In this document: positions 1-6,013 of the stretch, piece after piece
How the letters are laid out: each line of letters opens with the position of its first letter
How positions within the stretch are numbered: position 1 is the stretch's first letter
Source of the DNA: Gammaproteobacteria bacterium
GTDB lineage: Bacteria; Pseudomonadota; Gammaproteobacteria; Steroidobacterales; Woeseiaceae
Reading direction: 5' to 3'
Assembly (NCBI GenBank): GCA_003645495.1
Contig: QNFK01000053.1
Location: 1-8,576, forward strand
Length of the DNA stretch: 8,576 bases
Notes under the pieces: model-generated
The model's input: the letters and a program-made list of their open reading frames with translations, nothing else
Database searches by the model: none
Told to the model about the DNA's origin: nothing
Translations under genes and position numbers: made by a program

Positions 1-197
1 ATCAGCTCGCTCTCAAGCGCGGCAATCATATCCTTGAGAATCAGGCGGCGTTTCTTCAGTCGGCGAATGCGCAACTGATCCACCATCGGGTCGTGTGACA
101 GTCGGTCAATCAGGTAATCGAGGTCGCGGTGACTGACACGAAGTTCCCTGAGCCTTGCAAACTCCTTGAAGGATTCCGTATCTATTTTGTCGGTCAT
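1..197 (-). CDS. DUF465 / YdcH-family small protein (partial, C-terminus outside window)
   Basis: The frame opens at the ATG at 197-195 (begins MTDKIDTESFKEF) and stays open to the window edge, giving 65 complete codons. The second half is very basic and helical (DQLRIRRLKKRRLILKD), followed by an acidic helix end (AALESEL). This two-helix, Lys/Arg-rich pattern ending in a 'KKxRLxLKDxI' block is the signature of the DUF465/YdcH family, whose members are usually about 70-80 residues, so only a few C-terminal residues should be missing. Members are cytosolic proteins of unknown molecular function, and none is assigned here. The gene lies downstream of cysQ in the same direction, but 180 bp and a long palindromic repeat separate them, so co-transcription is uncertain. 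The family call rests on recognition of the motif by eye. Confidence 0.75.
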   Translation of the reverse strand, partial: MTDKIDTESFKEFARLRELRVSHRDLDYLIDRLSHDPMVDQLRIRRLKKRRLILKDMIAALESEL

Positions 198-252
198 CGA
201 TTAGTGCTGGCCTGAATTTCTGATATACACGTCGTCCGTTCGGCGTAGTTAT

Positions 253-317
253 TTCGCCCGCTGGGCGGGCTCCTACAATTCTAATTAGCAACTGTAGGAG
301 CCTGCCCAGCGGGCGAA
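253..317. repeat. Long palindromic intergenic repeat, copy 1
   Basis: Two 25-nt arms (253-277 and 293-317) are reverse complements apart from one position (G267 opposite T303), which would still pair as G-U in RNA. The arms begin TTCGCCCGCTGGGC and end CTCCTACA. The loop of about 15 nt includes CTAATTAG. A second, near-identical copy lies at 1964-2027, including a related loop. It sits in non-coding DNA between cysQ and the DUF465 gene. The form (GC-rich imperfect palindrome, intergenic, multi-copy) resembles REP/BIME-type elements that are mobilised in other gammaproteobacteria by RAYT (TnpA-REP) transposases. As RNA it would form a very stable hairpin able to block 3' exonucleases or weaken read-through. 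No transposase is visible in the window. Confidence 0.85.
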
Positions 318-376
318 TTTACAACGCCCAGCAGGCCAGGCGATACCAGAGCAAACTGACCTGCCATGTTACTCCG

Positions 377-1180
377 TTACTCGCCAGCAGCAATGATCGC
401 GAGCCAGTCCTGATCTGCGGGTCCTCTTACCAGGAAATGCGGGTTGAGGATGTCCTCTTTGGCATTGTAGTCCAGCGGCTGGCCATCGAGTTGCAGTACA
501 GCGCCACCAGCCTGCTCAACAACGGCCTGTGCGGCTGCGGTATCCCATTCCGAGGTGAGACCCAGTCGTGGATATATATCCGCGCCGCCTTCCGCAATCA
601 CACAAAACTTCAGAGAGCTGCCCATCGCGTGCATGTCAAAATTACCAAGCCTCTCGAGGAATGCATCGAGGCTGGCGCCGCGGTGCGAGCGGCTGCCGAC
701 TACGCGTACTGGTTTCGCGCTTGTTGTAGCTACTGCTATTGCTTGCGGCGCATCGCTTCCTGACCTGACGGCAGCACCGTGTCCCTCGACACCGGTGTAG
801 GTCTTGTTCGTGACCGGAATGTGAACCACGCCGAGAATTGGTCGGTGATTGTCGATCAGCGCAATGTTGACCGTGAACTCGTCGTTTCGATTGACGAATT
901 CCTTAGTGCCATCCAGTGGATCGATCAGCCAGTAGCGCGTCCATTGGCTGCGAACTTCAAAATCTGGTAAGCCAGACTCTTCTGAGATTATCGGTATGTC
1001 AGGCGTCAGCTGGTTCAGACCATTTTCAATAATAATATGTGCGGCCATGTCGGCCTGCGTCAGCGGCGACTTGTCGTCTTTTGCTTGAACATCGAAATCG
1101 GTGGCGTAAACTTCAAGTATCGCGGTGCCGGCTTCTTTGGCCAATGCGACGACAGGTTCGATAATTTTCTGCAGGTCCAT
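377..1180 (-). CDS. cysQ: 3'(2'),5'-bisphosphate nucleotidase CysQ
   Basis: This is a 267-residue member of the inositol monophosphatase fold. CysQ hydrolyses 3'-phosphoadenosine 5'-phosphate (PAP) to AMP and phosphate, clearing the by-product of PAPS reduction in sulfate assimilation; it is Mg-dependent and lithium-sensitive in the known family. Visible motifs are EESG with Glu67/Glu68, WLIDPLDGTKEF with Asp87, Leu89, Asp90, Gly91 and Thr92, and the C-terminal WDTAAAQAVVEQAGG with Asp213. These are the expected metal ligands and match the E. coli CysQ spacing. The chosen start is the ATG at 1180-1178, preceded by GGAAG five bases upstream. An in-frame TTG four codons earlier overlaps that ribosome binding site and is unlikely to be used. 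Stop is TAA. It is divergent from yrfG. In several gammaproteobacteria cysQ, nudE and yrfG are neighbours; no nudE is present here. Confidence 0.95.
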   Translation of the reverse strand: MDLQKIIEPVVALAKEAGTAILEVYATDFDVQAKDDKSPLTQADMAAHIIIENGLNQLTPDIPIISEESGLPDFEVRSQWTRYWLIDPLDGTKEFVNRNDEFTVNIALIDNHRPILGVVHIPVTNKTYTGVEGHGAAVRSGSDAPQAIAVATTSAKPVRVVGSRSHRGASLDAFLERLGNFDMHAMGSSLKFCVIAEGGADIYPRLGLTSEWDTAAAQAVVEQAGGAVLQLDGQPLDYNAKEDILNPHFLVRGPADQDWLAIIAAGE

Positions 1181-1185
1181 GCGAG

Positions 1186-1190
1186 CTTCC
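1186..1190 (-). promoter_or_regulatory. Ribosome binding site of cysQ (decides start)
   Basis: GGAAG on the minus strand lies five bases before the ATG at 1180. It favours this ATG over the in-frame TTG at 1192, which lies upstream of the motif. Confidence 0.6.
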
Positions 1191-1220
1191 AATTTGCTGT
1201 GTGGCGCTTTCGGGGCGCGC

Positions 1221-1226
1221 AGTATA
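1221..1226 (-). promoter_or_regulatory. Candidate -10 box for cysQ
   Basis: TATACT on the minus strand (five of six matches to TATAAT) lies about 40 bp upstream of the cysQ start in the 85-bp gap shared with yrfG. No good -35 hexamer is found at 16-18 bp (ATCTAT at 17), so it may need an activator or be chance. On the plus strand the same bases read TATAGA and could serve yrfG, again without a clear -35. Confidence 0.25.
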
Positions 1227-1265
1227 GACCATTCAGACTGCCAATAGATTCGGGGAACTCACACG

Positions 1266-1931
1266 ATGCCAAAAAATCCTGCCAAAGCACTGCGCGATTG
1301 TAAAACGCTGATGCTGGATATGGATGGCACGCTGCTGGATCTCGCCTACGACAATTATATGTGGCTGGAGCATATTCCGGCTGAGTTTGCGCGGCAAAAC
1401 GAGGTCAGTGAGGCAACAGCACGCGAGCGACTAAAAGCCAAATTCCGCAGCATGGAGGGCAAGCTCAGCTGGTATTGCCTGGACCACTGGAGCGAAGAGC
1501 TGGATCTCGACATTGCGGCGCTACATCGTGATGAAAACAACCGTATCGGCTTTCTGCCTGGTGCCCGGCGTTTTTTGGAAACGGTCGTCGGTCACGATCT
1601 ACGCTTGTTGTTGGTGACCAACTCTCATCAGGAAACGCTGACAATCAAAACCGAGGTAACCGGCGTCACCGATTTTTTCCATGGCATTTACACTTCCCAC
1701 GATCTGGGTCACGCCAAGGAAGACCAGTCGTTCTGGCATGCGCTGCAGGAAGCCGAAGGCTTCGACACGGAAACAACGCTGTTTGTTGATGACAACGTTG
1801 CAGTACTGGAAAGCGCGAAGGAATTTGGTGTTGGCATGTTGTTACACATTACGCGCCCGGATACCCGCTGGCCGGCGCGAGAGGATGAGCGGTTTACTGC
1901 TATTGAAGGCGTTGTAGATCTTCTGGGTTGA
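1266..1931 (+). CDS. yrfG: GMP/IMP nucleotidase, HAD superfamily (YrfG-type)
   Basis: This 221-residue protein is a cytosolic haloacid-dehalogenase-type phosphatase. HAD motif I is LDMDGTLLDL (nucleophile Asp18, acid/base Asp20), motif II is LLVTNSH (Thr118), motif III is KEDQ (Lys151) and motif IV is FVDDN (Asp175/Asp176). Segments DNYMW near 29-33 and LSWYCLDHWSEEL near 67-79 match E. coli YrfG closely; that protein dephosphorylates purine monophosphates (GMP, IMP). The length also agrees. The ATG is preceded by GGGGA with a nine-base spacer. The gene is divergent from cysQ and convergent with rhlB, with a palindromic repeat 33 bp after its stop that may bound the transcript. The substrate assignment is by family; the HAD call itself is near certain. 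Confidence 0.9.
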   Translation: MPKNPAKALRDCKTLMLDMDGTLLDLAYDNYMWLEHIPAEFARQNEVSEATARERLKAKFRSMEGKLSWYCLDHWSEELDLDIAALHRDENNRIGFLPGARRFLETVVGHDLRLLLVTNSHQETLTIKTEVTGVTDFFHGIYTSHDLGHAKEDQSFWHALQEAEGFDTETTLFVDDNVAVLESAKEFGVGMLLHITRPDTRWPAREDERFTAIEGVVDLLG

Positions 1932-1963
1932 TCTGGCCCCGATTCTTCGCGATATTTCTGGCC

Positions 1964-2027
1964 ATCGCCCGCTGGGCGGGCTCCTACAACGCTAAATAGA
2001 ATTGTAGGAGCCCGCCCAGCGGGCGAT
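1964..2027. repeat. Long palindromic intergenic repeat, copy 2
   Basis: Perfect 26-nt inverted arms (1964-1989 and 2002-2027) flank a 12-nt spacer. The arms share the core CGCCCGCTGGGCGGGCTCCT with copy 1 at 253-317, and the loop CTAAATAG resembles CTAATTAG of copy 1 in the same orientation. It lies between the convergent genes yrfG (stop 1931) and rhlB (stop 2032) and ends only four bases before the rhlB stop codon. It has no following T-tract, so it is not a standard intrinsic terminator, but the hairpin would sit at the 3' end of both transcripts and could stabilise them or limit antisense read-through. REP-like origin is inferred from the form and the second copy. Confidence 0.88.
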
Positions 2028-2031
2028 CAAT

Positions 2032-3312
2032 CTATCTCCGCGGCCTGCGCCCGGACGACCGGTGGCCACCGCCTGCATTGCGCCGCGAGCCACCACCTCT
2101 GGGCTTGCGCTCACGCCGTGGCGGTTTTATCAGCTCCGGTAGAAGTGCCGGGTCCAGATTTGCGACCGGGATCCTGTGACCGATGAAGTCCTCGATATCG
2201 GGCAGCGAGATCGCGTAGGTCTCACAACCGAAACTGATTGCATCGCCCGATTCGCCCGCCCTGGCCGTACGGCCGATGCGGTGCACATAGTCTTCCCGGT
2301 CCTGTGGTAAATCGTAATTAATTACGCAGCGCACGCCGGGAATATGCAGGCCGCGGGAGGCGACATCAGTACCGATAAGCACCGCCAGCTCACCATTCTG
2401 GAAGCGCTTCAGCATGCTCATTCTCTTGGTTTGTGGCACGTCACCGGATATAGCCTTGGCGTCGATGCCGTTGGCGCCGAGGTAGTCCTCAACACGTTCC
2501 GCCTCGCGTTTCGTATTGACGAAAACCATGATCTTGCTGGCGCCCATCTCACGGATCAGTCCGACCAGCAGCGGAATCTTCTCCGGGTTTGACGGGAAGA
2601 AAATGGCTTGCCTGACGCGGTCCGCCGTAATCTTGTCAGGCTCGACACGGATCAGCTCCGGTTCGTTCATATGTTCGTAGGCCAGTTCCAGGACACGCTG
2701 TGATAGCGTCGCCGAAAACAGCATGTTCAGTCTCTTGTCAGGGGCCGGCAGTTTGCGCAAAAGGTAGCGAATATCCTTGATAAAGCCGAGATCGAACATG
2801 CGATCGGCCTCATCGAGCACCGCTACCTGTACCTGGTCCAGTTTGAAAACGCCTTGTTTGTAATAATCGATGATGCGACCGGGCGTGCCTATGAGCAGGT
2901 CGATGCCGTCCTGAATGGTCCTTCGTTGTTGCTCGTAACCCGTGCCGCCAAAAGCGAGGCCAATCTTGCAGCCAGTGTGTTTGGCGAGCGCCTCGGCATC
3001 GTTGGCAATTTGTATCGCCAACTCCCGGGTCGGCGCGAGGATGAAAACGCGTGGCTGTTTCTGTCCTTTGGCAGCGTCTGCATCCACAGGATGGGTCAAA
3101 ATTCGCTGCAATGCAGCGATCAGGAATGCGGCGGTCTTGCCGGTACCGGTTTGCGCCTGGCCGGCCACATCGCGCTGCTTGAGTGCGAGCGGCAGGGTAT
3201 CGGCCTGAATTGGTGTACAGAATTCGAAACCCACATCCTTGATGCCGGCGTGGAGGCTTTCTTCAAGCTCCAGAGTGTCGAATCTGAGGTCGCTCAGATG
3301 GTTATCAGTCAT
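2032..3312 (-). CDS. rhlB: DEAD-box ATP-dependent RNA helicase RhlB
   Basis: This 426-residue protein has the full DEAD-box core: Q motif FCTPIQ (31-36), Walker A AQTGTGKT (53-60), PTRELA (94-99), TPGR (143-146), VLDEADRM (165-172), SAT (200-202), GTDVASRGLHIPG (314-326) and HRIGRTARAG (344-353). It aligns along its whole length with E. coli RhlB, including DRMFDLGFIKDIR and RLNMLFSATLS. RhlB unwinds structured RNA for the RNase E degradosome with PNPase. The tail (about 397-426) is very rich in Arg and Gly and is presumably an RNA-binding, disordered segment, as in E. coli. The location, divergent from trxA-rho, is the conserved gammaproteobacterial one and separates it from paralogues such as RhlE or DeaD. 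The ATG at 3312 lacks a strong Shine-Dalgarno sequence. Stop is TAG. Confidence 0.94.
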   Translation of the reverse strand: MTDNHLSDLRFDTLELEESLHAGIKDVGFEFCTPIQADTLPLALKQRDVAGQAQTGTGKTAAFLIAALQRILTHPVDADAAKGQKQPRVFILAPTRELAIQIANDAEALAKHTGCKIGLAFGGTGYEQQRRTIQDGIDLLIGTPGRIIDYYKQGVFKLDQVQVAVLDEADRMFDLGFIKDIRYLLRKLPAPDKRLNMLFSATLSQRVLELAYEHMNEPELIRVEPDKITADRVRQAIFFPSNPEKIPLLVGLIREMGASKIMVFVNTKREAERVEDYLGANGIDAKAISGDVPQTKRMSMLKRFQNGELAVLIGTDVASRGLHIPGVRCVINYDLPQDREDYVHRIGRTARAGESGDAISFGCETYAISLPDIEDFIGHRIPVANLDPALLPELIKPPRRERKPRGGGSRRNAGGGHRSSGRRPRR

Positions 3313-3351
3313 TGAATTTAAGTCAGAAAATGTTGGTTAGGGGCTTGCAAT

Positions 3352-3468
3352 ATGCTTCGTGAAGGGGTCAAATTGGCTCAACATCGACGCGACACCCGTC
3401 GCACCTGCCAAATACGCTTTCATCGAAATCCAAGAGAAGCCGCGATAAAGCTGCGACATATTGCCTGA
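3352..3468 (+). CDS. Candidate small Arg-rich ORF upstream of trxA (38 residues)
   Basis: An ATG at 3352 opens 38 codons ending in TGA at 3466-3468; the product begins MLREGVKLAQHRR and has nine Arg, two Lys and three His. AGGGG at 3339-3343 lies eight bases before the ATG, which is near-ideal spacing and better than the site in front of rhlB. It lies in the divergent rhlB-trxA region and ends about 106 bp before trxA. I do not recognise the product. It could be a leader peptide for trxA-rho, a small stand-alone protein, or a chance ORF in a promoter region. The high Arg content comes partly from CGN-rich DNA, so coding status is uncertain. Confidence 0.22.
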   Translation: MLREGVKLAQHRRDTRRTCQIRFHRNPREAAIKLRHIA

Positions 3469-3511
3469 TTGAAGAGGCAGCGTCACCCATTTTGCAATGA
3501 TCGTCCGAATT

Positions 3512-3541
3512 TTGAGTCGTGACGAGCAATATCAATAACAA
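3512..3541 (+). promoter_or_regulatory. Weak candidate sigma-70 promoter for trxA-rho
   Basis: TTGAGT (3512-3517) and TAACAA (3536-3541) are 18 bp apart and would place the transcript start near 3548, about 27 bases before the trxA GTG. Both boxes match the consensus only partly. The AT-rich tract around 3530-3560 fits a promoter region. No operator was recognised. Confidence 0.2.
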
Positions 3542-3560
3542 AATTCAACCTAAATCACTT

Positions 3561-3565
3561 GGAGG
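3561..3565 (+). promoter_or_regulatory. Ribosome binding site of trxA (decides GTG start)
   Basis: GGAGG lies nine bases before the GTG at 3575. An ATG at 3567, only one base after the GGAGG, is out of frame and ends after three codons, so the GTG is the supported start. It also gives the MSDKI N-terminus shared with E. coli thioredoxin. Confidence 0.75.
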
Positions 3566-3574
3566 CATGCGCCG

Positions 3575-3901
3575 GTGAGCGACAAGATTGTATACACCAA
3601 CGACGATAGTTTCGATGCAGATGTTCTGCAGTCAGACAAGCCGGTTTTGCTCGATTTATGGGCAGAATGGTGTGGGCCGTGCAAAATGATTGCGCCGCTG
3701 CTGGACGAAGCTGCAGATGAATATGCAGATCGATTGACGGTGGCCAAGCTGAACATCGACGAAAATCCTGTGACACCGCCAAAATATGGCATTCGCAGCA
3801 TTCCGACGTTGATGCTGTTTAAAGATGGCGCAGTTCATGCGCAAAAGATCGGCGCGATGTCGAAGTCGCAACTAGCCGAATTCCTGGAAACTAATCTGTG
3901 A
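3575..3901 (+). CDS. trxA: Thioredoxin 1 (TrxA)
   Basis: This 108-residue cytosolic thioredoxin reduces disulfides in ribonucleotide reductase, PAPS reductase and other targets and is recycled by thioredoxin reductase. The active site WAEWCGPCKM has the redox pair Cys33/Cys36, the buried Asp27 and the cis-proline of RSIPT at Pro77. The sequence follows E. coli TrxA closely throughout (MSDKI start, DDSF, AKLNIDENP, PKYGIR). The start codon is GTG with a GGAGG site upstream. Its TGA stop overlaps a GTG (GTGA at 3898-3901) that opens the frame leading into rho, so the two are probably one operon with coupled translation. Thioredoxin also supplies electrons for sulfate reduction upstream of the PAP that CysQ removes, but that link is metabolic only. 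Confidence 0.97.
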   Translation: MSDKIVYTNDDSFDADVLQSDKPVLLDLWAEWCGPCKMIAPLLDEAADEYADRLTVAKLNIDENPVTPPKYGIRSIPTLMLFKDGAVHAQKIGAMSKSQLAEFLETNL

Positions 3902-5334
3902 GAGGGTACTTGGGTAATCAAACAAGAAGTCGACCAAAACAGTCGACAAAATCAAAAAGTTCCGGTGGCCAGGGTAATCGCCGACGGCGGAGAAGACCTC
4001 AGAATGAGGGTTATCCGGAGGACGACGGCAATCTGGAGATAATTCCTCAGGATCAACTCGAGCAAAGCAAGAACTCGATGAACCTGACGGAGTTGAAAAC
4101 CCGCACGCCTGCGCAGCTGGTCGAGCTGGGGGAATCCCAGGGTATCGAGGGCCTGGCGCGTTCACGCAAACAGGACATCATCTTCTCCATTTTGAAGGCG
4201 CATGCCGCCAATGGTGAGGACATATACGGCGACGGAACCCTTGAAATACTGCAGGATGGCTTCGGCTTTTTGCGCTCGGCAGACAGCTCGTATCTTGCTG
4301 GCCCGGATGACATCTATGTGTCGCCAAGCCAGATACGACGTTTCAATATGCGCACTGGCGATACCGTCTCCGGACTGATCCGGCCGCCAAAAGATGGCGA
4401 ACGATATTTTGCGCTGCTAAAGATTGGCGAGATCAATCATGACGCGCCGGAAAATATGCGCGGTAAAGTATTGTTCGAAAATCTGACGCCTTTGTTCCCG
4501 CGCGAACGTCTTGTGCTGGAGCAGGGTAACGGCAGTACTGAAGATCTTACTGCACGTATCATCGATATGGTCGCGCCGGTTGGCAAGGGCCAGCGCGGTC
4601 TGATCGTTTCTCCGCCAAAAGCGGGTAAAACGATGCTGTTGCAGAACATTGCCTCGGCAATTGCCGCCAACAACCCCGATTGCGAGCTGATCGTGCTGTT
4701 GATCGACGAGCGGCCGGAAGAAGTAACCGAGATGGAACGTACGGTTCGCGGTGAAGTCGTTTCATCGACCTTTGATGAGCCGGCCAGCCGTCATGTGCAG
4801 GTTGCGGAGATGGTCATTGAAAAGGCCAAGCGGCTGACAGAGCACAAGAAGGATGTCGTGATACTGCTGGACTCGATTACGCGTCTGGCTCGAGCCTATA
4901 ACACCGTTGTTCCATCATCAGGCAAGGTCCTGACCGGCGGTGTTGACGCAAATGCGTTGCATCGACCGAAACGCTTTTTTGGCGCGGCAAGAAATATCGA
5001 GGAAGGCGGCAGCCTGACGATCCTGGCCACGGCACTGGTTGATACCGGATCCAAGATGGACGAAGTTATTTACGAAGAGTTCAAGGGAACCGGCAACTGG
5101 GAAATCCACCTTGATCGGCGTATTTCCGAAAAACGCGTATTCCCGGCAATCAACATCAATCGCTCGGGCACACGTAAGGAAGAGTACCTGACTGATCCTG
5201 AAGAGCTGCAGAAGATGTGGGTCCTGAGGAAGGTGTTACATCCGATGGACGAGCTGGCAGCGGTCGAGTTTTTACTCAACAAGCTGCAGGATACGAAGAC
5301 CAATGCACAATTCTTTGAGGCTATGAAGAGATAG
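3898..5334 (+). CDS. rho: Transcription termination factor Rho, with N-terminal extension
   Basis: Rho is the hexameric RNA-dependent ATPase/helicase that ends transcription. From Met61 (ATG at 4078, MNLTELK) the protein aligns over 418 residues with the 419-residue E. coli Rho: RNA-binding DGFGFLR (120-126), Walker A PPKAGKT (239-245, Lys244), IDERPEE with catalytic Glu271, Walker B VILLD (Asp325), the LTGGVDANALHRP Q-loop region and the GTGNW R-loop region. Upstream, the frame stays open for 60 codons to a GTG overlapping the trxA stop, with GGAA eight bases before it. The ATG at 4078 has no clear ribosome binding site. The extension is basic and Arg/Gly/Asn-rich with six consecutive Arg (28-33), then acidic. 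If it is not translated, rho starts at 4078. Basic N-terminal extensions occur in Rho of some other gammaproteobacteria such as Xanthomonas. The Rho identity is near certain; the start is less so. Confidence 0.95.
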   Translation: MRGYLGNQTRSRPKQSTKSKSSGGQGNRRRRRRPQNEGYPEDDGNLEIIPQDQLEQSKNSMNLTELKTRTPAQLVELGESQGIEGLARSRKQDIIFSILKAHAANGEDIYGDGTLEILQDGFGFLRSADSSYLAGPDDIYVSPSQIRRFNMRTGDTVSGLIRPPKDGERYFALLKIGEINHDAPENMRGKVLFENLTPLFPRERLVLEQGNGSTEDLTARIIDMVAPVGKGQRGLIVSPPKAGKTMLLQNIASAIAANNPDCELIVLLIDERPEEVTEMERTVRGEVVSSTFDEPASRHVQVAEMVIEKAKRLTEHKKDVVILLDSITRLARAYNTVVPSSGKVLTGGVDANALHRPKRFFGAARNIEEGGSLTILATALVDTGSKMDEVIYEEFKGTGNWEIHLDRRISEKRVFPAININRSGTRKEEYLTDPEELQKMWVLRKVLHPMDELAAVEFLLNKLQDTKTNAQFFEAMKR

Positions 5335-5356
5335 ACCTTAAGGATTTGACTGCAGG

Positions 5357-5390
5357 AAAAAAAAGGCCCGTCGATTGACGGGCCTTTTTT
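5357..5390. terminator. Bidirectional intrinsic terminator after rho and the DoxX gene
   Basis: The stem GGCCCGTC (5365-5372) pairs perfectly with GACGGGCC (5377-5384) around a GATT tetraloop. Six T follow on the plus strand (5385-5390), and eight A (5357-5364) give a T-tract on the minus strand. It lies 22 bp after the rho stop and 17 bp before the stop of the convergent DoxX-family gene, so it can end both transcripts. Confidence 0.93.
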
Positions 5391-5407
5391 GTTGGACTAT
5401 TTACGCG

Positions 5408-5791
5408 TCAACTTTTTCCGCCATCCACGCTCCAGATGCCGCTGCCTTTGGTTGAGATATAGAGAAAAATAAAGCAGTACATGACTGCAGCGTCGCCTCT
5501 GTTCATGATCGGCAAATAACTCTCTGCACTGAAATGCGCCATCCAGTAAGCGGCCGCCATCAGGCCACTGGCCAGGAACGCGATCGGTGCCGTGAACAGG
5601 CCAACCATAATCAACGCACCGCCGATCAGTTCAATCGGAGCTGCTACATACAGGATGTGCGATGGCGGATCGAAACTTGCCGGTGGAAACCCGAGCAACT
5701 TCTGACTGCCGTGAAACAGAAACATAAAACCGGTTGTGATGCGCAACAGCGCGTAGGTTTGCTCCTGGTACGCTTTCATGAATGAAACCAT
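5408..5791 (-). CDS. DoxX-family integral membrane protein
   Basis: This 127-residue, strongly hydrophobic protein has about four predicted membrane segments (roughly 14-34, 47-66, 68-87 and 101-117). It carries the DoxX-family opening YALLRITTGFMFLFHGSQKLLG, followed by a proline-rich loop and the segment APIELIGGALIMVGLFTAPIA. DoxX-like proteins sit in the inner membrane; the founding member is a subunit of a terminal quinol oxidase in Acidianus, but most bacterial members have no proven function, and none is assigned here. The ATG at 5791 is preceded by AAGGGGGAG with a seven-base spacer, a strong site, which favours it over the in-frame ATG four codons later. Stop is TGA. The gene converges on rho, sharing its terminator, and is divergent from the PNPOx-like gene. 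Confidence 0.88.
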   Translation of the reverse strand: MVSFMKAYQEQTYALLRITTGFMFLFHGSQKLLGFPPASFDPPSHILYVAAPIELIGGALIMVGLFTAPIAFLASGLMAAAYWMAHFSAESYLPIMNRGDAAVMYCFIFLYISTKGSGIWSVDGGKS

Positions 5792-5882
5792 GGTCTGACT
5801 CCCCCTTATTTCTTGTTGATGTGGTCCTGGTTACTGGCCACTGATCTGTTTTTCCTGGAATCTTCCGTAGCAAGCCTATCAC

Positions 5883-5912
5883 AGAATATCCGTGGTCCTG
5901 ATCGGCTTGCAA
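5883..5912 (-). promoter_or_regulatory. Candidate promoter for the DoxX-family gene
   Basis: On the minus strand TTGCAA (5912-5907) and TATTCT (5888-5883) are 18 bp apart, each with four of six consensus matches. The predicted start near 5876 would leave a leader of about 85 bases before the strong ribosome binding site. This is weak evidence from motif matching only. Confidence 0.28.
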
Positions 5913-6013
5913 GCGGCTGTTACGCACGAAAAACCAGCAATCTGTCCATTTCCGCAGTTAGTTATTGGCGCAGAATGAATTCCCCGGTAGTGTCGGCATT
6001 TTCACGCATAAAC

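Noticed and set aside
106..291. A 61-codon minus-strand frame over the DUF465 start and the palindromic repeat
   Set aside because: It is out of frame with the DUF465 gene, runs across the repeat arm and has no family resemblance.
2854..3315. A 153-codon open frame on the plus strand opposite rhlB
   Set aside because: It lies wholly antisense to the well-supported rhlB frame, shows no recognisable domain, and is expected as a codon-bias shadow.
3567..3578. Three-codon ORF (ATG-CGC-CGG-TGA) whose stop overlaps the trxA GTG
   Set aside because: The GGAGG is only one base from this ATG, too close for normal initiation, so it is probably coincidental rather than a minimal leader.
3910..3912. 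TTG as an alternative start for rho after GAGAGGG
   Set aside because: The purine tract is only about three bases from the TTG; the GTG overlapping the trxA stop has better spacing.
3872..4165. A 97-codon minus-strand frame opposite the trxA-rho junction
   Set aside because: It overlaps the end of trxA and the start of rho on the other strand, has no recognisable motif and no ribosome binding site I could identify.
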